Assembly: GCA_963680875.1 (NCBI GenBank)
Contig: OY804585.1
Location: 48,593,085 to 48,657,084 of the forward strand
Source of the DNA: Bathymodiolus brooksi
Taxonomy: Eukaryota; Mollusca; Bivalvia; Mytilida; Modiolidae
DNA: 64,000 nucleotides
Direction: 5' to 3'
Position 1 is the first letter of the stretch. Every line of letters starts with the position of its first letter. Positions 48,042-61,320 of the stretch are shown here, in pieces. Below the pieces are notes generated by a model. The model did not search any database. It worked only from the letters and a program-made list of their open reading frames with translations, and was not told where the DNA came from. A program made the position numbers and the translations under genes.

Positions 48042-49529
48042 GACACTAGTAGAAAGATAGTATTAGTATATATGATTTGGTAGGTCGTTCCTCGCTATAT
48101 TGATACTAGTAGAAAGTTAGTATTAGTATTTATGATTTGGTAGGTCGTTCCTCGCTATATTGATACTAGTAGAAATTTAGTATTAATATCTATGATTTTG
48201 CAGGTCGTTCCAAGCTATATTGATACTAGTAGAGAGTTAGTATTAGTATTTATGATTTGGTAGGTCGTTCCTCGCTATATTGATACTAGTAGAAAGTTAG
48301 TATTAGTATTTATGATTTGGTAGGTCGTTTCTCGCTATATTGACACTAGTAGAAAGATAGTATTAGTATATATGATTTGGTAGGTCGTTCCTCGCTATAT
48401 TGATACTAGTAGAAAGTTAGTATTAGTATTTATGATTTGGTAGGTCGTTCCTCGCTATATTGATACTAGTAGAAATTTAGTATTAATATCTATGATTTGG
48501 TAGGTCGTTCCTCGCTATATTGATACTAGTAGAAAGTTGGTATTAGTATCTATGATTGGTAGGTCGCTCCTCGCTATATTGATACTAGTAGAAAGTTAGT
48601 ATTAGTATTTATGATTTGGTAGGTCGTTCCTCGCTATATTGATACTAGTAGAAAGTTAGTATTAGTATTTATGATTTGGTAGGTCGTTCCAAGCTATATT
48701 GATACTAGTAGAAAGTTAGTATTAATATCTATGATTTGGTAGGTCGTTCCTCGCTATATTGATACTAGTAGAAAGTTAGTATTAGTATTTATGATTTGGT
48801 AGGTCATTCCAAGCTATATTGATACTAGTAGAAAGTTAGTATTAGTATCTATGATTTGGTAGGTCGTTCCAAGCTATATTGAAACTAGTAGAAAGTTAGT
48901 ATTAGTATTTATGATTGGTAGGTCGTTCCTCGCTATATTGATACTAGTAGAAAGTTAGTATTAGTATTTATGATTGGTAGGTCGTTCCTCGCTATATTGA
49001 TACTAGTAGAAAGTTAGGATTAGTATCTATGATTTGGTAGGTCGTTCCTCGCTATATTGATACTAGTAGAAAGTTAGTATTAGTATTTATGATTTGGTAG
49101 GTCGTTCCTCGCTATATTGATACTAGTAGAAAGTTAGTATTAGTATTTATGATTGGGTAGGTCGTTCCATGCTATATTGATACTAGTAGAAAGTTAGTAT
49201 TAGTATTTATGATTGGTAGGTCGTTCCTCGCTATATTGATACTAGTAGAAAGTTAGTATTAGTATCTATGATTTGGTAGGTTGTTCCAAGCTATATTGAT
49301 AATAGTAAAAAGTTAGTATTAGTATTTATGATTTGGTAGGTCGTTCCTCGCTATATTGATACTAGTAGAAAGTTAGCATTAGTATCTATGATTTGGTAGG
49401 TCGTTCCTCGCTATATTGATACTAGTAGAAAGTTAGTATTAGTATTTATGATTTGGTAGGTCGTTCCAAGCTATATTGAAACTAGTAGAAAGTTAGAATT
49501 AGTATCTATGATTTTGTAGGTCGTTCCTC

Positions 49530-52500
49530 GCTATATTGATACTAGTAGAAAGTTAGTATTAGTATCTATGATTTGGTAGGTCGCTCCTCGCTATATTGAT
49601 ACTAGTAGAAAGTTAGTATTAGTATTTATGATTTGGTAGGTCGCTCCCCGCTATATTGATACTAGTAGAAAGTTAGTATTAGTATCTATGATTTGGTATG
49701 TCGTTTCTCGCTATATTGATACTAGTTGAAAGTTAGTATTAGTATTTATGATTTGGTAGGTCGTTCCAAGCTATATTGATACTAGTAGAAAGTTAGTATT
49801 AGTATTTATGATTTGGTAGGTCGTTCCAAGCTATATTGAAACTAGTAGAAAGTTAGAATTAGTATCTATGATTTTGCAGGTCGTTCCAAGCTATATTGAT
49901 ACTAGTAGAGAGTTAGTATTAGTATTTATGATTTGGTAGGTCGTTCCTCGCTATATTGATACTAGTAGAAAGTTAGTATTAGTATTTATGATTTGGTAGG
50001 TCGTTTCTCGCTATATTGACACTAGTAGAAAGATAATATTAGTATATATGATTTGGTAGGTCGTTCCTCGCTATATTGATACTAGTAGAAAGTTAGTATT
50101 AGTATTTATGATTTGGTAGGTCGTTCCTCGCTATATTGATACTAGTAGAAATTTAGTATTAATATCTATGATTTGGTAGGTCGTTCCTCGCTATATTGAT
50201 ACTAGTAGAAAGTTGGTATTAGTATCTATGATTGGTAGGTCGCTCCTCGCTATATTGATACTAGTAGAAAGTTAGTATTAGTATTTATGATTTGGTAGGT
50301 CGTTCCTCGCTATATTGATACTAGTAGAAAGTTAGTATTAGTATTTATGATTTGGTAGGTCGTTCCAAGCTATATTGATACTAGTAGAAAGTTAGTATTA
50401 ATATCTATGATTTGGTAGGTCGTTCCTCGCTATATTGATACTAGTAGAAAGTTAGTATTAGTATTTATGATTTGGTAGGTCATTCCAAGCTATATTGATA
50501 CTAGTAGAAAGTTAGTATTAGTATCTATGATTTGGTAGGTCGTTCCAAGCTATATTGAAACTAGTAGAAAGTTAGTATTAGTATTTATGATTGGTAGGTC
50601 GTTCCTCGCTATATTGATACTAGTAGAAAGTTAGTATTAGTATTTATGATTGGTAGGTCGTTCCTCGCTATATTGATACTAGTAGAAAGTTAGGATTAGT
50701 ATCTATGATTTGGTAGGTCGTTCCTCGCTATATTGATACTAGTAGAAAGTTAGTATTAGTATTTATGATTTGGTAGGTCGTTCCTCGCTATATTGATACT
50801 AGTAGAAAGTTAGTATTAGTATTTATGATTGGGTAGGTCGTTCCATGCTATATTGATACTAGTAGAAAGTTAGTATTAGTATTTATGATTGGTAGGTCGT
50901 TCCTCGCTATATTGATACTAGTAGAAAGTTAGTATTAGTATCTATGATTTGGTAGGTCGTTCCAAGCTATATTGATAATAGTAAAAAGTTAGTATTAGTA
51001 TTTATGATTTGGTAGGTCGTTCCTCGCTATATTGATACTAGTAGAAAGTTAGCATTAGTATCTATGATTTGGTAGGTCGTTCCTCGCTATATTGATACTA
51101 GTAGAAAGTTAGTATTAGTATTTATGATTTGGTAGGTCGTTCCAAGCTATATTGAAACTAGTAGAAAGTTAGAATTAGTATCTATGATTTTGTAGGTCGT
51201 TCCTCGCTATATTGATACTAGTAGAAAGTTAGTATTAGTATTTATGATTTGATAGGTCGTACCTCGCTATATTGATACTAGTAGAAAGTTAGTATTAGTA
51301 TTTATGATTTGGTAGGTCGTTCCTCGCTATATTGATACTAGTAGAAAGTTAGTATTAGTATCTATGATTTGGTAGGTCGTTCCTCGCTATATTGATACTA
51401 GTAGAAAGTTAGTATTAGTATTTATGATTTGGTAGGTCGTTCCAAGCTATATTGAAACTAGTAGAAAGTTAGTATTAGTATTTATGATTGGTAGGTCGTT
51501 CCTCGCTATATTGATACTAGTAGAAAGTTAGTATTAGTATTTATGATTGGTAGGTCGTTCCTCGCTATATTGATACTAGTAGAAAGTTAGGATTAGTATC
51601 TATGATTTGGTAGGTCGTTCCTCGCTATATTGATACTAGTAGAAAGTTAGTATTAGTATTTATGATTTGGTAGGTCGTTCCTCGCTATATTGATACTAGT
51701 AGAAAGTTAGTATTAGTATTTATGATTGGGTAGGTCGTTCCATGCTATATTGATACTAGTAGAAAGTTAGTATTAGTATTTATGATTTGGTAGGTCGTTC
51801 CTCGCTATATTGATACTAGTAGAAAGTTAGTATTAGTATTTATGATTGGTAGGTCGTTCCTCGCTATATTGATACTAGTAGAAAGTTAGTATTAGTATCT
51901 ATGATTTGGTAGGTCGTTCCAAGCTATATTGATAATAGTAAAAAGTTAGTATTAGTATTTATGATTTGGTAGGTCGTTCCTCGCTATATTGATACTAGTA
52001 GAAAGTTAGCATTAGTATCTATGATTTGGTAGGTCGTTCCTCGCTATATTGATACTAGTAGAAAGTTAGTATTGGTATTTATGATTTGGTAGGTCGTTCC
52101 AAGCTATATTGAAACTAGTAGAAAGTTAGAATTAGTATCTATGATTTTGTAGGTCGTTCCTCGCTATATTGATACTAGTAGAAAGTTAGTATTAGTATTT
52201 ATGATTTGATAGGTCGTTCCTCGCTATATTGATACTAGTAGAAAGTTAGTATTAGTATTTATGATTTGGTAGGTCGTTCCTCGCTATATTGATACTAGTA
52301 GAAAGTTAGTATTAGTATCTATGATTTGGTAGGTCGTTCCTCGCTATATTGATACTAGTAGAAAGTTAGTATTAGTATTTATGATTTGGTAGGTCGTTCC
52401 TCTCTATATTGATACTAGTAGAAAGTTAGTATTAGTATTTATGATTTGGTAGGTCATTCCAAGCTATATTTAAACTAGTAGAAAGTTAGTATTAGTATTT

Positions 52501-53490
52501 ATGATTTGGTAGGTCGCTCCTCGCTATATTGATACTAGTAGAAAGTTAGTATTAGTATCTATGATTGGTAGGTCGTTCCTCGCTATATTGATATTAGTAG
52601 AAAGTTAGTATTAGTATCTATGATTGGTAGGTCGTTCCTCGCTATATTGATACTAGTAGAAAGTTAGTATTAGTATTTATGATTTGGTAGGTCGTTCCTC
52701 GCTATATTGATACTAGTAGAAAGTTAGTATTAGTATCTATGATTGGTAGGTCGTTCCTCGCTATATTGATATTAGTAGAAAGTTAGTATTAGTATTTATG
52801 ATTGGTAGGTCGTTCCTCGCTATATTGATACTAGTAGAAAGTTAGTATTAGTATTTATGATTGGTAGGTCGTTCCTCGCTATATTGATACTAGTAGAAAG
52901 TTAGTATTAGTATTTATGATTGGTAGGTCGCTCCTCGCTATATTGATACTAGTAGAAAGTTAGTATTAATATCTATGATTTGGTAGGTCGTTCCTCGCTA
53001 TATTGATACTAGTAGAAAGTTAGTATTAGTATTTATGATTTGGTAGGTCGCTCCTCGCTATATTGATACTAGTAGAAAGTTAGTATTAGTATCTATGATT
53101 TGGTAGGTCGCTCCTCGCTATATTGATACTAGTAGAAAGTTAGTATTAGTATTTATGATTTGGTAGGTCGCTCCCCGCTATATTGATACTAGTAGAAAGT
53201 TAGTATTAGTATCTATGATTTGGTATGTCGTTTCTCGCTATATTGATACTAGTAGAAAGTTAGTATTAGTATTTATGATTTGGTAGGTCGTTCCAAGCTA
53301 TATTGATACTAGTAGAGAGTTAGTATTAGTATTTATGATTTGGTAGGTCGTTCCAAGCTATATTGAAACTAGTAGAAAGTTAGTATTAGTATCTATGATT
53401 TGGTAGGTCATTCCAAGCTATATTTAAACTAGTAGAAAGTTAGTATTAGTATTTATGATTTGGTAGGTCGCTCCTCGCTATATTGATACT
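49530..53490 (+). repeat. 6,636-bp displaced duplication, right copy
   Basis: This is the partner of 42895-46800, one whole monomer longer. Its left edge joins CGCTCC monomers directly to a GAATTAG/TTTTGTAGG monomer (near 49520), a junction not found in the left copy. The intervening 46.8-49.5 kb holds the 300-bp and 778-bp local repeats and another partial backbone HOR. Confidence 0.86.
51752..51811 (+). repeat. Single inserted 60-bp monomer
   Basis: A plain GATTTGG-CTCGC monomer lies between the CCATGC monomer and the GATTGG monomer. In the 6,636-bp partner (near 45116) these two are adjacent. It shifts the offset between the two large copies from 6,636 to 6,696 bp. It is a clean one-repeat gain. 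Confidence 0.85.
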
Positions 53491-53800
53491 AGTAGAAAGT
53501 TAGTATTAGTATATATGATTGGTAGGTCGTTCCTCGCTATATTGATATTAGTAGAAAGTTAGTATTAGTATTTATGATTGGTAGGTCGTTCCTCGCTATA
53601 TTGATACTAGTAGAAAGTTAGTATTAGTATTTATGATTTGGTAGGTCGTTCCTCGCTATATTGATACTAGTAGAAAGTTAGTATTAGTATCTATGATTGG
53701 TAGGTCGTTCCTCGCTATATTGATATTAGTAGAAAGTTAGTATTAGTATTTATGATTGGTAGGTCGTTCCTCGCTATATTGATACTAGTAGAAAGTTAGT
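51860..53800 (+). repeat. 2,090-bp duplication, left copy
   Basis: It matches 53950-55890 at an offset of 2,090 bp (35 monomers). Shared markers are GATAATAGTAAAAAG (51931 and 54021), TATTGGTATT (52070 and 54160) and GGTATG (53222 and 55312). A visible difference is TATATATG near 53510 against TATCTATG. It overlaps the right end of the 6,636-bp duplication, so it is younger than that event. Confidence 0.86.
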
Positions 53801-53949
53801 ATTAGTATCTATGATTTGGTAGGTCGTTCCTCGCTATATTGATACTAGTAGAAAGTTAGTATTAGTATTTATGATTTGGTAGGTCGTTCCTCGCTATATT
53901 GATACTAGTAGAAAGTTAGTATTAGTATTTATGATTTGGTAGGTCGTTC

Positions 53950-55890
53950 CTCGCTATATTGATACTAGTAGAAAGTTAGTATTAGTATCTATGATTTGGT
54001 AGGTCGTTCCAAGCTATATTGATAATAGTAAAAAGTTAGTATTAGTATTTATGATTTGGTAGGTCGTTCCTCGCTATATTGATACTAGTAGAAAGTTAGC
54101 ATTAGTATCTATGATTTGGTAGGTCGTTCCTCGCTATATTGATACTAGTAGAAAGTTAGTATTGGTATTTATGATTTGGTAGGTCGTTCCAAGCTATATT
54201 GAAACTAGTAGAAAGTTAGAATTAGTATCTATGATTTTGTAGGTCGTTCCTCGCTATATTGATACTAGTAGAAAGTTAGTATTAGTATTTATGATTTGAT
54301 AGGTCGTTCCTCGCTATATTGATACTAGTAGAAAGTTAGTATTAGTATTTATGATTTGGTAGGTCGTTCCTCGCTATATTGATACTAGTAGAAAGTTAGT
54401 ATTAGTATCTATGATTTGGTAGGTCGTTCCTCGCTATATTGATACTAGTAGAAAGTTAGTATTAGTATTTATGATTTGGTAGGTCGTTCCTCTCTATATT
54501 GATACTAGTAGAAAGTTAGTATTAGTATTTATGATTTGGTAGGTCATTCCAAGCTATATTTAAACTAGTAGAAAGTTAGTATTAGTATTTATGATTTGGT
54601 AGGTCGCTCCTCGCTATATTGATACTAGTAGAAAGTTAGTATTAGTATCTATGATTGGTAGGTCGTTCCTCGCTATATTGATATTAGTAGAAAGTTAGTA
54701 TTAGTATCTATGATTGGTAGGTCGTTCCTCGCTATATTGATACTAGTAGAAAGTTAGTATTAGTATTTATGATTTGGTAGGTCGTTCCTCGCTATATTGA
54801 TACTAGTAGAAAGTTAGTATTAGTATCTATGATTGGTAGGTCGTTCCTCGCTATATTGATATTAGTAGAAAGTTAGTATTAGTATTTATGATTGGTAGGT
54901 CGTTCCTCGCTATATTGATACTAGTAGAAAGTTAGTATTAGTATTTATGATTGGTAGGTCGTTCCTCGCTATATTGATACTAGTAGAAAGTTAGTATTAG
55001 TATTTATGATTGGTAGGTCGCTCCTCGCTATATTGATACTAGTAGAAAGTTAGTATTAATATCTATGATTTGGTAGGTCGTTCCTCGCTATATTGATACT
55101 AGTAGAAAGTTAGTATTAGTATTTATGATTTGGTAGGTCGCTCCTCGCTATATTGATACTAGTAGAAAGTTAGTATTAGTATCTATGATTTGGTAGGTCG
55201 CTCCTCGCTATATTGATACTAGTAGAAAGTTAGTATTAGTATTTATGATTTGGTAGGTCGCTCCCCGCTATATTGATACTAGTAGAAAGTTAGTATTAGT
55301 ATCTATGATTTGGTATGTCGTTTCTCGCTATATTGATACTAGTAGAAAGTTAGTATTAGTATTTATGATTTGGTAGGTCGTTCCAAGCTATATTGATACT
55401 AGTAGAGAGTTAGTATTAGTATTTATGATTTGGTAGGTCGTTCCAAGCTATATTGAAACTAGTAGAAAGTTAGTATTAGTATCTATGATTTGGTAGGTCA
55501 TTCCAAGCTATATTTAAACTAGTAGAAAGTTAGTATTAGTATTTATGATTTGGTAGGTCGCTCCTCGCTATATTGATACTAGTAGAAAGTTAGTATTAGT
55601 ATCTATGATTGGTAGGTCGTTCCTCGCTATATTGATATTAGTAGAAAGTTAGTATTAGTATTTATGATTGGTAGGTCGTTCCTCGCTATATTGATACTAG
55701 TAGAAAGTTAGTATTAGTATTTATGATTTGGTAGGTCGTTCCTCGCTATATTGATACTAGTAGAAAGTTAGTATTAGTATCTATGATTGGTAGGTCGTTC
55801 CTCGCTATATTGATATTAGTAGAAAGTTAGTATTAGTATTTATGATTGGTAGGTCGTTCCTCGCTATATTGATACTAGTAGAAAGTTAGT
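53950..55890 (+). repeat. 2,090-bp duplication, right copy
   Basis: This is the partner of 51860-53800. It carries an internal 954-bp (16-monomer) near-repeat: about 54520-55370 matches about 55474-56330, with TTTAAAC near 54566 and 55520, and GGTATG at 55312 and 56266. The same 954-bp relation is visible inside the left copy (TTTAAAC near 52468 and 53422). Confidence 0.84.
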
Positions 55891-56284
55891 ATTAGTATTT
55901 ATGATTGGTAGGTCGTTCCTCGCTATATTGATACTAGTAGAAAGTTAGTATTAGTATTTATGATTGGTAGGTCTCTCCTCGCTATATTGATACTAGTAGA
56001 AAGTTAGTATTAATATCTATGATTTGGTAGGTCGTTCCTCGCTATATTGATACTAGTAGAAAGTTAGTATTAGTATTTATGATTTGGTAGGTCGCTCCTC
56101 GCTATATTGATACTAGTAGAAAGTTAGTATTAGTATCTATGATTTGGTAGGTCGCTCCTCGCTATATTGATACTAGTAGAAAGTTAGTATTAGTATTTAT
56201 GATTTGGTAGGTCGCTCCCCGCTATATTGATACTAGTAGAAAGTTAGTATTAGTATCTATGATTTGGTATGTCGTTTCTCGCTA

Positions 56285-57180
56285 TATTGATACTAGTAGA
56301 AAGTTAGTATTAGTATTTATGATTTGGTAGGTCGTTCCAAGCTATATTGAAACTAGTAGAAAGTTAGAATTAGTATCTATGATTTGGTAGGTCGTTCCTC
56401 GCTATATTGATACTAGTAGAAAGTTAGTATTAGTATTTATGATTTGGTAGGTCGTTCCAAGCTATATTGATACTAGTAGAAAGTTAGTATTAGTATCTAT
56501 GATTTGGTAGGTGGTTCCAAGCTATATTGAAACTAGTAGAAAGTTAGTATTAGTATTTATGATTGGTAGGTCGTTCTTCGCTATATTGATACTAGTAGAA
56601 AGTTAGTATTAGTATTTATGATTGGTAGGTCGTTCCTCGCTATATTGATACTAGTAGAAAGTTAGGATTAGTATCTATGATTTGGTAGGTCGTTCCTCGC
56701 TATATTGATACTAGTAGAAAGTTAGTATTAGTATTTATGATTTGGTAGGTCGTTCCTCGCTATATTGATACTAGTAGAAAGTTAGTATTAGTATTTATGA
56801 TTGGGTAGGTCGTTCCATGCTATATTGATACTAGTAGAAAGTTAGTATTAGTATTTATGATTGGTAGGTCGTTCCTCGCTATATTGATACTAGTAGAAAG
56901 TTAGTATTAGTATCTATGATTTGGTAGGTCGTTCCAAGCTATATTGATAATAGTAAAAAGTTAGTATTAGTATTTATGATTTGGTAGGTCGTTCCTCGCT
57001 ATATTGATACTAGTAGAAAGTTAGCATTAGTATCTATGATTTGGTAGGTCGTTCCTCGCTATATTGATACTAGTAGAAAGTTAGTATTAGTATTTATGAT
57101 TTGGTAGGTCGTTCCAAGCTATATTGAAACTAGTAGAAAGTTAGAATTAGTATCTATGATTTTGTAGGTCGTTCCTCGCT
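56285..57180 (+). repeat. 3,827-bp displaced duplication, left copy
   Basis: It matches about 60112-61007 at an offset of 3,827 bp. The key marker is GTAGGTGGTTCC (GTGG at 56511 and 60338), a C to G change found only in these two places. Both copies also share a GAATTAG monomer with GATTTGG instead of the usual TTTTGTAGG. Differences are TTCTTCGC near 56574 against TTCCTCGC, and CGCTCC near 60697 against CGTTCC. Confidence 0.86.
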
Positions 57181-58049
57181 ATATTGATACTAGTAGAAAG
57201 TTAGTATTAGTATCTATGATTTGGTAGGTCGCTCCTCGCTATATTGATACTAGTAGAAAGTTAGTATTAGTATCTATGATTTGGTAGGTCGTTCCTCGCT
57301 ATATTGATACTAGTAGAAAGTTAGTATTAGTATTTATGATTGGTAGGTCGTTCCTCGCTATATTGATACTAGTAGAAAGTTAGTATTAGTATTTATGATT
57401 GGTAGGTCGCTCCTCGCTATATTGATACTAGTAGAAAGTTAGTATTAATATCTATGATTTGGTAGGTCGTTCCTCGCTATATTGATACTAGTAGAAAGTT
57501 AGTATTAGTATTTATGATTTGGTAGGTCGCTCCTCGCTATATTGATACTAGTAGAAAGTTAGTATTAGTATCTATGATTTGGTAGGTCGCTCCTCGCTAT
57601 ATTGATACTAGTAGAAAGTTAGTATTAGTATTTATGATTTGGTAGGTCGCTCCCCGCTATATTGATACTAGTAGAAAGTTAGTATTAGTATCTATGATTT
57701 GGTATGTCGTTTCTCGCTATATTGATACTAGTAGAAAGTTAGTATTAGTATTTATGATTTGGTAGGTCGTTCCAAGCTATATTGATACTAGTAGAAAGTT
57801 AGTATTAGTATTTATGATTTGGTAGGTCGTTCCAAGCTATATTGAAACTAGTAGAAAGTTAGAATTAGTATCTATGATTTTGCAGGTCGTTCCAAGCTAT
57901 ATTGATACTAGTAGAAAGTTAGTATTAGTATTTATGATTTGGTAGGTCGTTCCTCGCTATATTGATACTAGTAGAAAGTTAGTATTAGTATTTATGATTT
58001 GGTAGGTCGTTTCTCGCTATATTGACACTAGTAGAAAGATAGTATTAGT

Positions 58050-59550
58050 ATATATGATTTGGTAGGTCGTTCCTCGCTATATTGATACTAGTAGAAAGTT
58101 AGTATTAGTATTTATGATTTGGTAGGTCGTTCCTCGCTATATTGATACTAGTAGAAATTTAGTATTAATATCTATGATTTGGTAGGTCGTTCCTCGCTAT
58201 ATTGATACTAGTAGAAAGTTGGTATTAGTATCTATGATTGGTAGGTCGCTCCTCGCTATATTGATACTAGTAGAAAGTTAGTATTAGTATTTATGATTTG
58301 GTAGGTCGTTCCTCGCTATATTGATACTAGTAGAAAGTTAGTATTAGTATTTATGATTTGGTAGGTCGTTCCAAGCTATATTGATACTAGTAGAAAGTTA
58401 GTATTAATATCTATGATTTGGTAGGTCGTTCCTCGCTATATTGATACTAGTAGAAAGTTAGTATTAGTATTTATGATTTGGTAGGTCGTTCCAAGCTATA
58501 TTGATACTAGTAGAAAGTTAGTATTAGTATCTATGATTTGGTAGGTCGTTCCAAGCTATATTGATACTAGTAGAAAGTTAGTATTAGTATCCATGATTTG
58601 GTAGGTCGTTCCTCGCTATATTGATACTAGTGGAAAGTTAGTATTAGTATCTATGATTTGGTAGGTCGTTCCTCGCTATATTGATACTAGTAGAAAGTTA
58701 GCATTAGTATCTATGATTTGGTAGGTCGTTCCTCGCTATATTGATACTAGTAGAAAGTTAGTATTAGTATTTATGATTTGGTAGGTCGTTCCAAGCTATA
58801 TTGAAACTAGTAGAAAGTTAGAATTAGTATCTATGATTTTGTAGGTCGTTCCTCGCTATATTGATACTAGTAGAAAGTTAGTATTAGTATTTATGATTTG
58901 ATAGGTCGTTCCTCGCTATATTGATACTAGTAGAAAGTTAGTATTAGTATCTATGATTTGGTAGGTCGCTCCTCGCTATATTGATACTAGTAGAAAGTTA
59001 GTATTAGTATCTATGATTTGGTAGGTCGTTCCTCGCTATATTGATACTAGTAGAAAGTTAGTATTAGTATTTATGATTGGTAGGTCGTTCCTCGCTATAT
59101 TGATACTAGTAGAAAGTTAGTATTAGTATTTATGATTGGTAGGTCGTTCCTCGCTATATTGATACTAGTAGAAAGTTAGTATTAGTATATATGATTTGGT
59201 AGGTCGTTCCTCGCTATATTGATACTAGTAGAAAGTTAGTATTAGTATTTATGATTTGGTAGGTCGTTCCTCGCTATATTGATACTAGTAGAAATTTAGT
59301 ATTAATATCTATGATTTGGTAGGTCGTTCCTCGCTATATTGATACTAGTAGAAAGTTGGTATTAGTATCTATGATTGGTAGGTCGCTCCTCGCTATATTG
59401 ATACTAGTAGAAAGTTAGTATTAGTATTTATGATTTGGTAGGTCGTTCCTCGCTATATTGATACTAGTAGAAAGTTAGTATTAGTATTTATGATTTGGTA
59501 GGTCGTTCCAAGCTATATTGATACTAGTAGAAAGTTAGTATTAATATCTA
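58050..59550 (+). repeat. 1,137-bp repeated segment
   Basis: The segment at about 58050-58410 recurs at about 59190-59550 at an offset of 1,137 bp (19 monomers). It shares TATATATG, AAATTTAG (58155 and 59292) and GTTGG (58218 and 59355). The left edge of the right copy falls inside the chimeric monomer at 59161. Private changes between the copies include TATCCATG near 58590 and AGTGGAAAG near 58630. Confidence 0.82.
59161..59220 (+). repeat. Chimeric monomer at the edge of the 1,137-bp copy
   Basis: TATATATG is otherwise usually linked to GACACT and AGATAG in the same monomer, as at 58024. Here it follows GATACT and AGTTAG. The front comes from a plain monomer and the back from the GACACT type, with the exchange between positions 18 and 29. 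Confidence 0.8.
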
Positions 59551-60111
59551 TGATTGGTAGGTCGCTCCTCGCTATATTGATACTAGTAGAAAGTTAGTAT
59601 TAGTATTTATGATTGGTAGGTCGTTCCTCGCTATATTGATACTAGTAGAAAGTTAGTATTAGTATTTATGATTGGTAGGTCGTTCCTCGCTATATTGATA
59701 CTAGTAGAAAGTTAGGATTAGTATCTATGATTTGGTAGGTCGTTCCTCGCTATATTGATACTAGTAGAAAGTTAGTATTAGTATTTATGATTTGGTAGGT
59801 CGTTCCTCGCTATATTGATACTAGTAGAAAGTTAGTATTAGTATTTATGATTGGGTAGGTCGTTCCATGCTATATTGATACTAGTAGAAAGTTAGTATTA
59901 GTATTTATGATTGGTAGGTCGTTCCTCGCTATATTGATACTAGTAGAAAGTTAGTATTAGTATCTATGATTTGGTAGGTCGTTCCAAGCTATATTGATAA
60001 TAGTAAAAAGTTAGTATTAGTATTTATGATTTGGTAGGTCGTTCCTCGCTATATTGATACTAGTAGAAAGTTAGCATTAGTATCTATGATTTGGTAGGTC
60101 GTTCCTCGCTA

Positions 60112-61007
60112 TATTGATACTAGTAGAAAGTTAGTATTAGTATTTATGATTTGGTAGGTCGTTCCAAGCTATATTGAAACTAGTAGAAAGTTAGAATTAG
60201 TATCTATGATTTGGTAGGTCGTTCCTCGCTATATTGATACTAGTAGAAAGTTAGTATTAGTATTTATGATTTGGTAGGTCGTTCCAAGCTATATTGATAC
60301 TAGTAGAAAGTTAGTATTAGTATCTATGATTTGGTAGGTGGTTCCAAGCTATATTGAAACTAGTAGAAAGTTAGTATTAGTATTTATGATTGGTAGGTCG
60401 TTCCTCGCTATATTGATACTAGTAGAAAGTTAGTATTAGTATTTATGATTGGTAGGTCGTTCCTCGCTATATTGATACTAGTAGAAAGTTAGGATTAGTA
60501 TCTATGATTTGGTAGGTCGTTCCTCGCTATATTGATACTAGTAGAAAGTTAGTATTAGTATTTATGATTTGGTAGGTCGTTCCTCGCTATATTGATACTA
60601 GTAGAAAGTTAGTATTAGTATTTATGATTGGGTAGGTCGTTCCATGCTATATTGATACTAGTAGAAAGTTAGTATTAGTATTTATGATTGGTAGGTCGCT
60701 CCTCGCTATATTGATACTAGTAGAAAGTTAGTATTAGTATCTATGATTTGGTAGGTCGTTCCAAGCTATATTGATAATAGTAAAAAGTTAGTATTAGTAT
60801 TTATGATTTGGTAGGTCGTTCCTCGCTATATTGATACTAGTAGAAAGTTAGCATTAGTATCTATGATTTGGTAGGTCGTTCCTCGCTATATTGATACTAG
60901 TAGAAAGTTAGTATTAGTATTTATGATTTGGTAGGTCGTTCCAAGCTATATTGAAACTAGTAGAAAGTTAGAATTAGTATCTATGATTTTGTAGGTCGTT
61001 CCTCGCT
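60112..61007 (+). repeat. 3,827-bp displaced duplication, right copy
   Basis: This is the partner of 56285-57180, about 15 monomers. The bracketing sequences differ on both sides, so the segment was inserted or exchanged as a block of nearly 900 bp. It is close in size to the 897-bp 15-monomer unit at 43921, with the same backbone subtypes. Confidence 0.84.
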
Positions 61008-61320
61008 ATATTGATACTAGTAGAAAGTTAGTATTAGTATTTATGATTTGATAGGTCGTTCCTCGCTATATTGATACTAGTAGAAAGTTAGTATTAGTAT
61101 CTATGATTTGGTAGGTCGCTCCTCGCTATATTGATACTAGTAGAAAGTTAGTATTAGTATCTATGATTTGGTAGGTCGTTCCTCGCTATATTGATACTAG
61201 TAGAAAGTTAGTATTAGTATTTATGATTTGGTAGGTCGTTCCTAGCAATATTGATACTAGTAGAAAGTTAATATTAGTATTTATGATTTGGTAGGTCGTT
61301 CCAAGCTATATTGAAACTAG

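Larger units (their letters stand above)
47264..48440 (+). repeat. Nested 300-bp and 778-bp local duplications
   Basis: GACACT monomers occur at 47264, 47564, 48042 and 48342, two pairs 300 bp (five 60-mers) apart, with the pairs 778 bp (13 monomers) apart. The five-monomer block reads GACACT-AGATAG-TATATATG, plain, a chimeric AAATTTAG/TTTTGCAGG monomer, GAGAG and GTTTCTCGC. Only about 420 bp (about 47240-47660 and 48018-48440) agree at the 778-bp offset. A small duplication was therefore itself copied. Confidence 0.87.
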
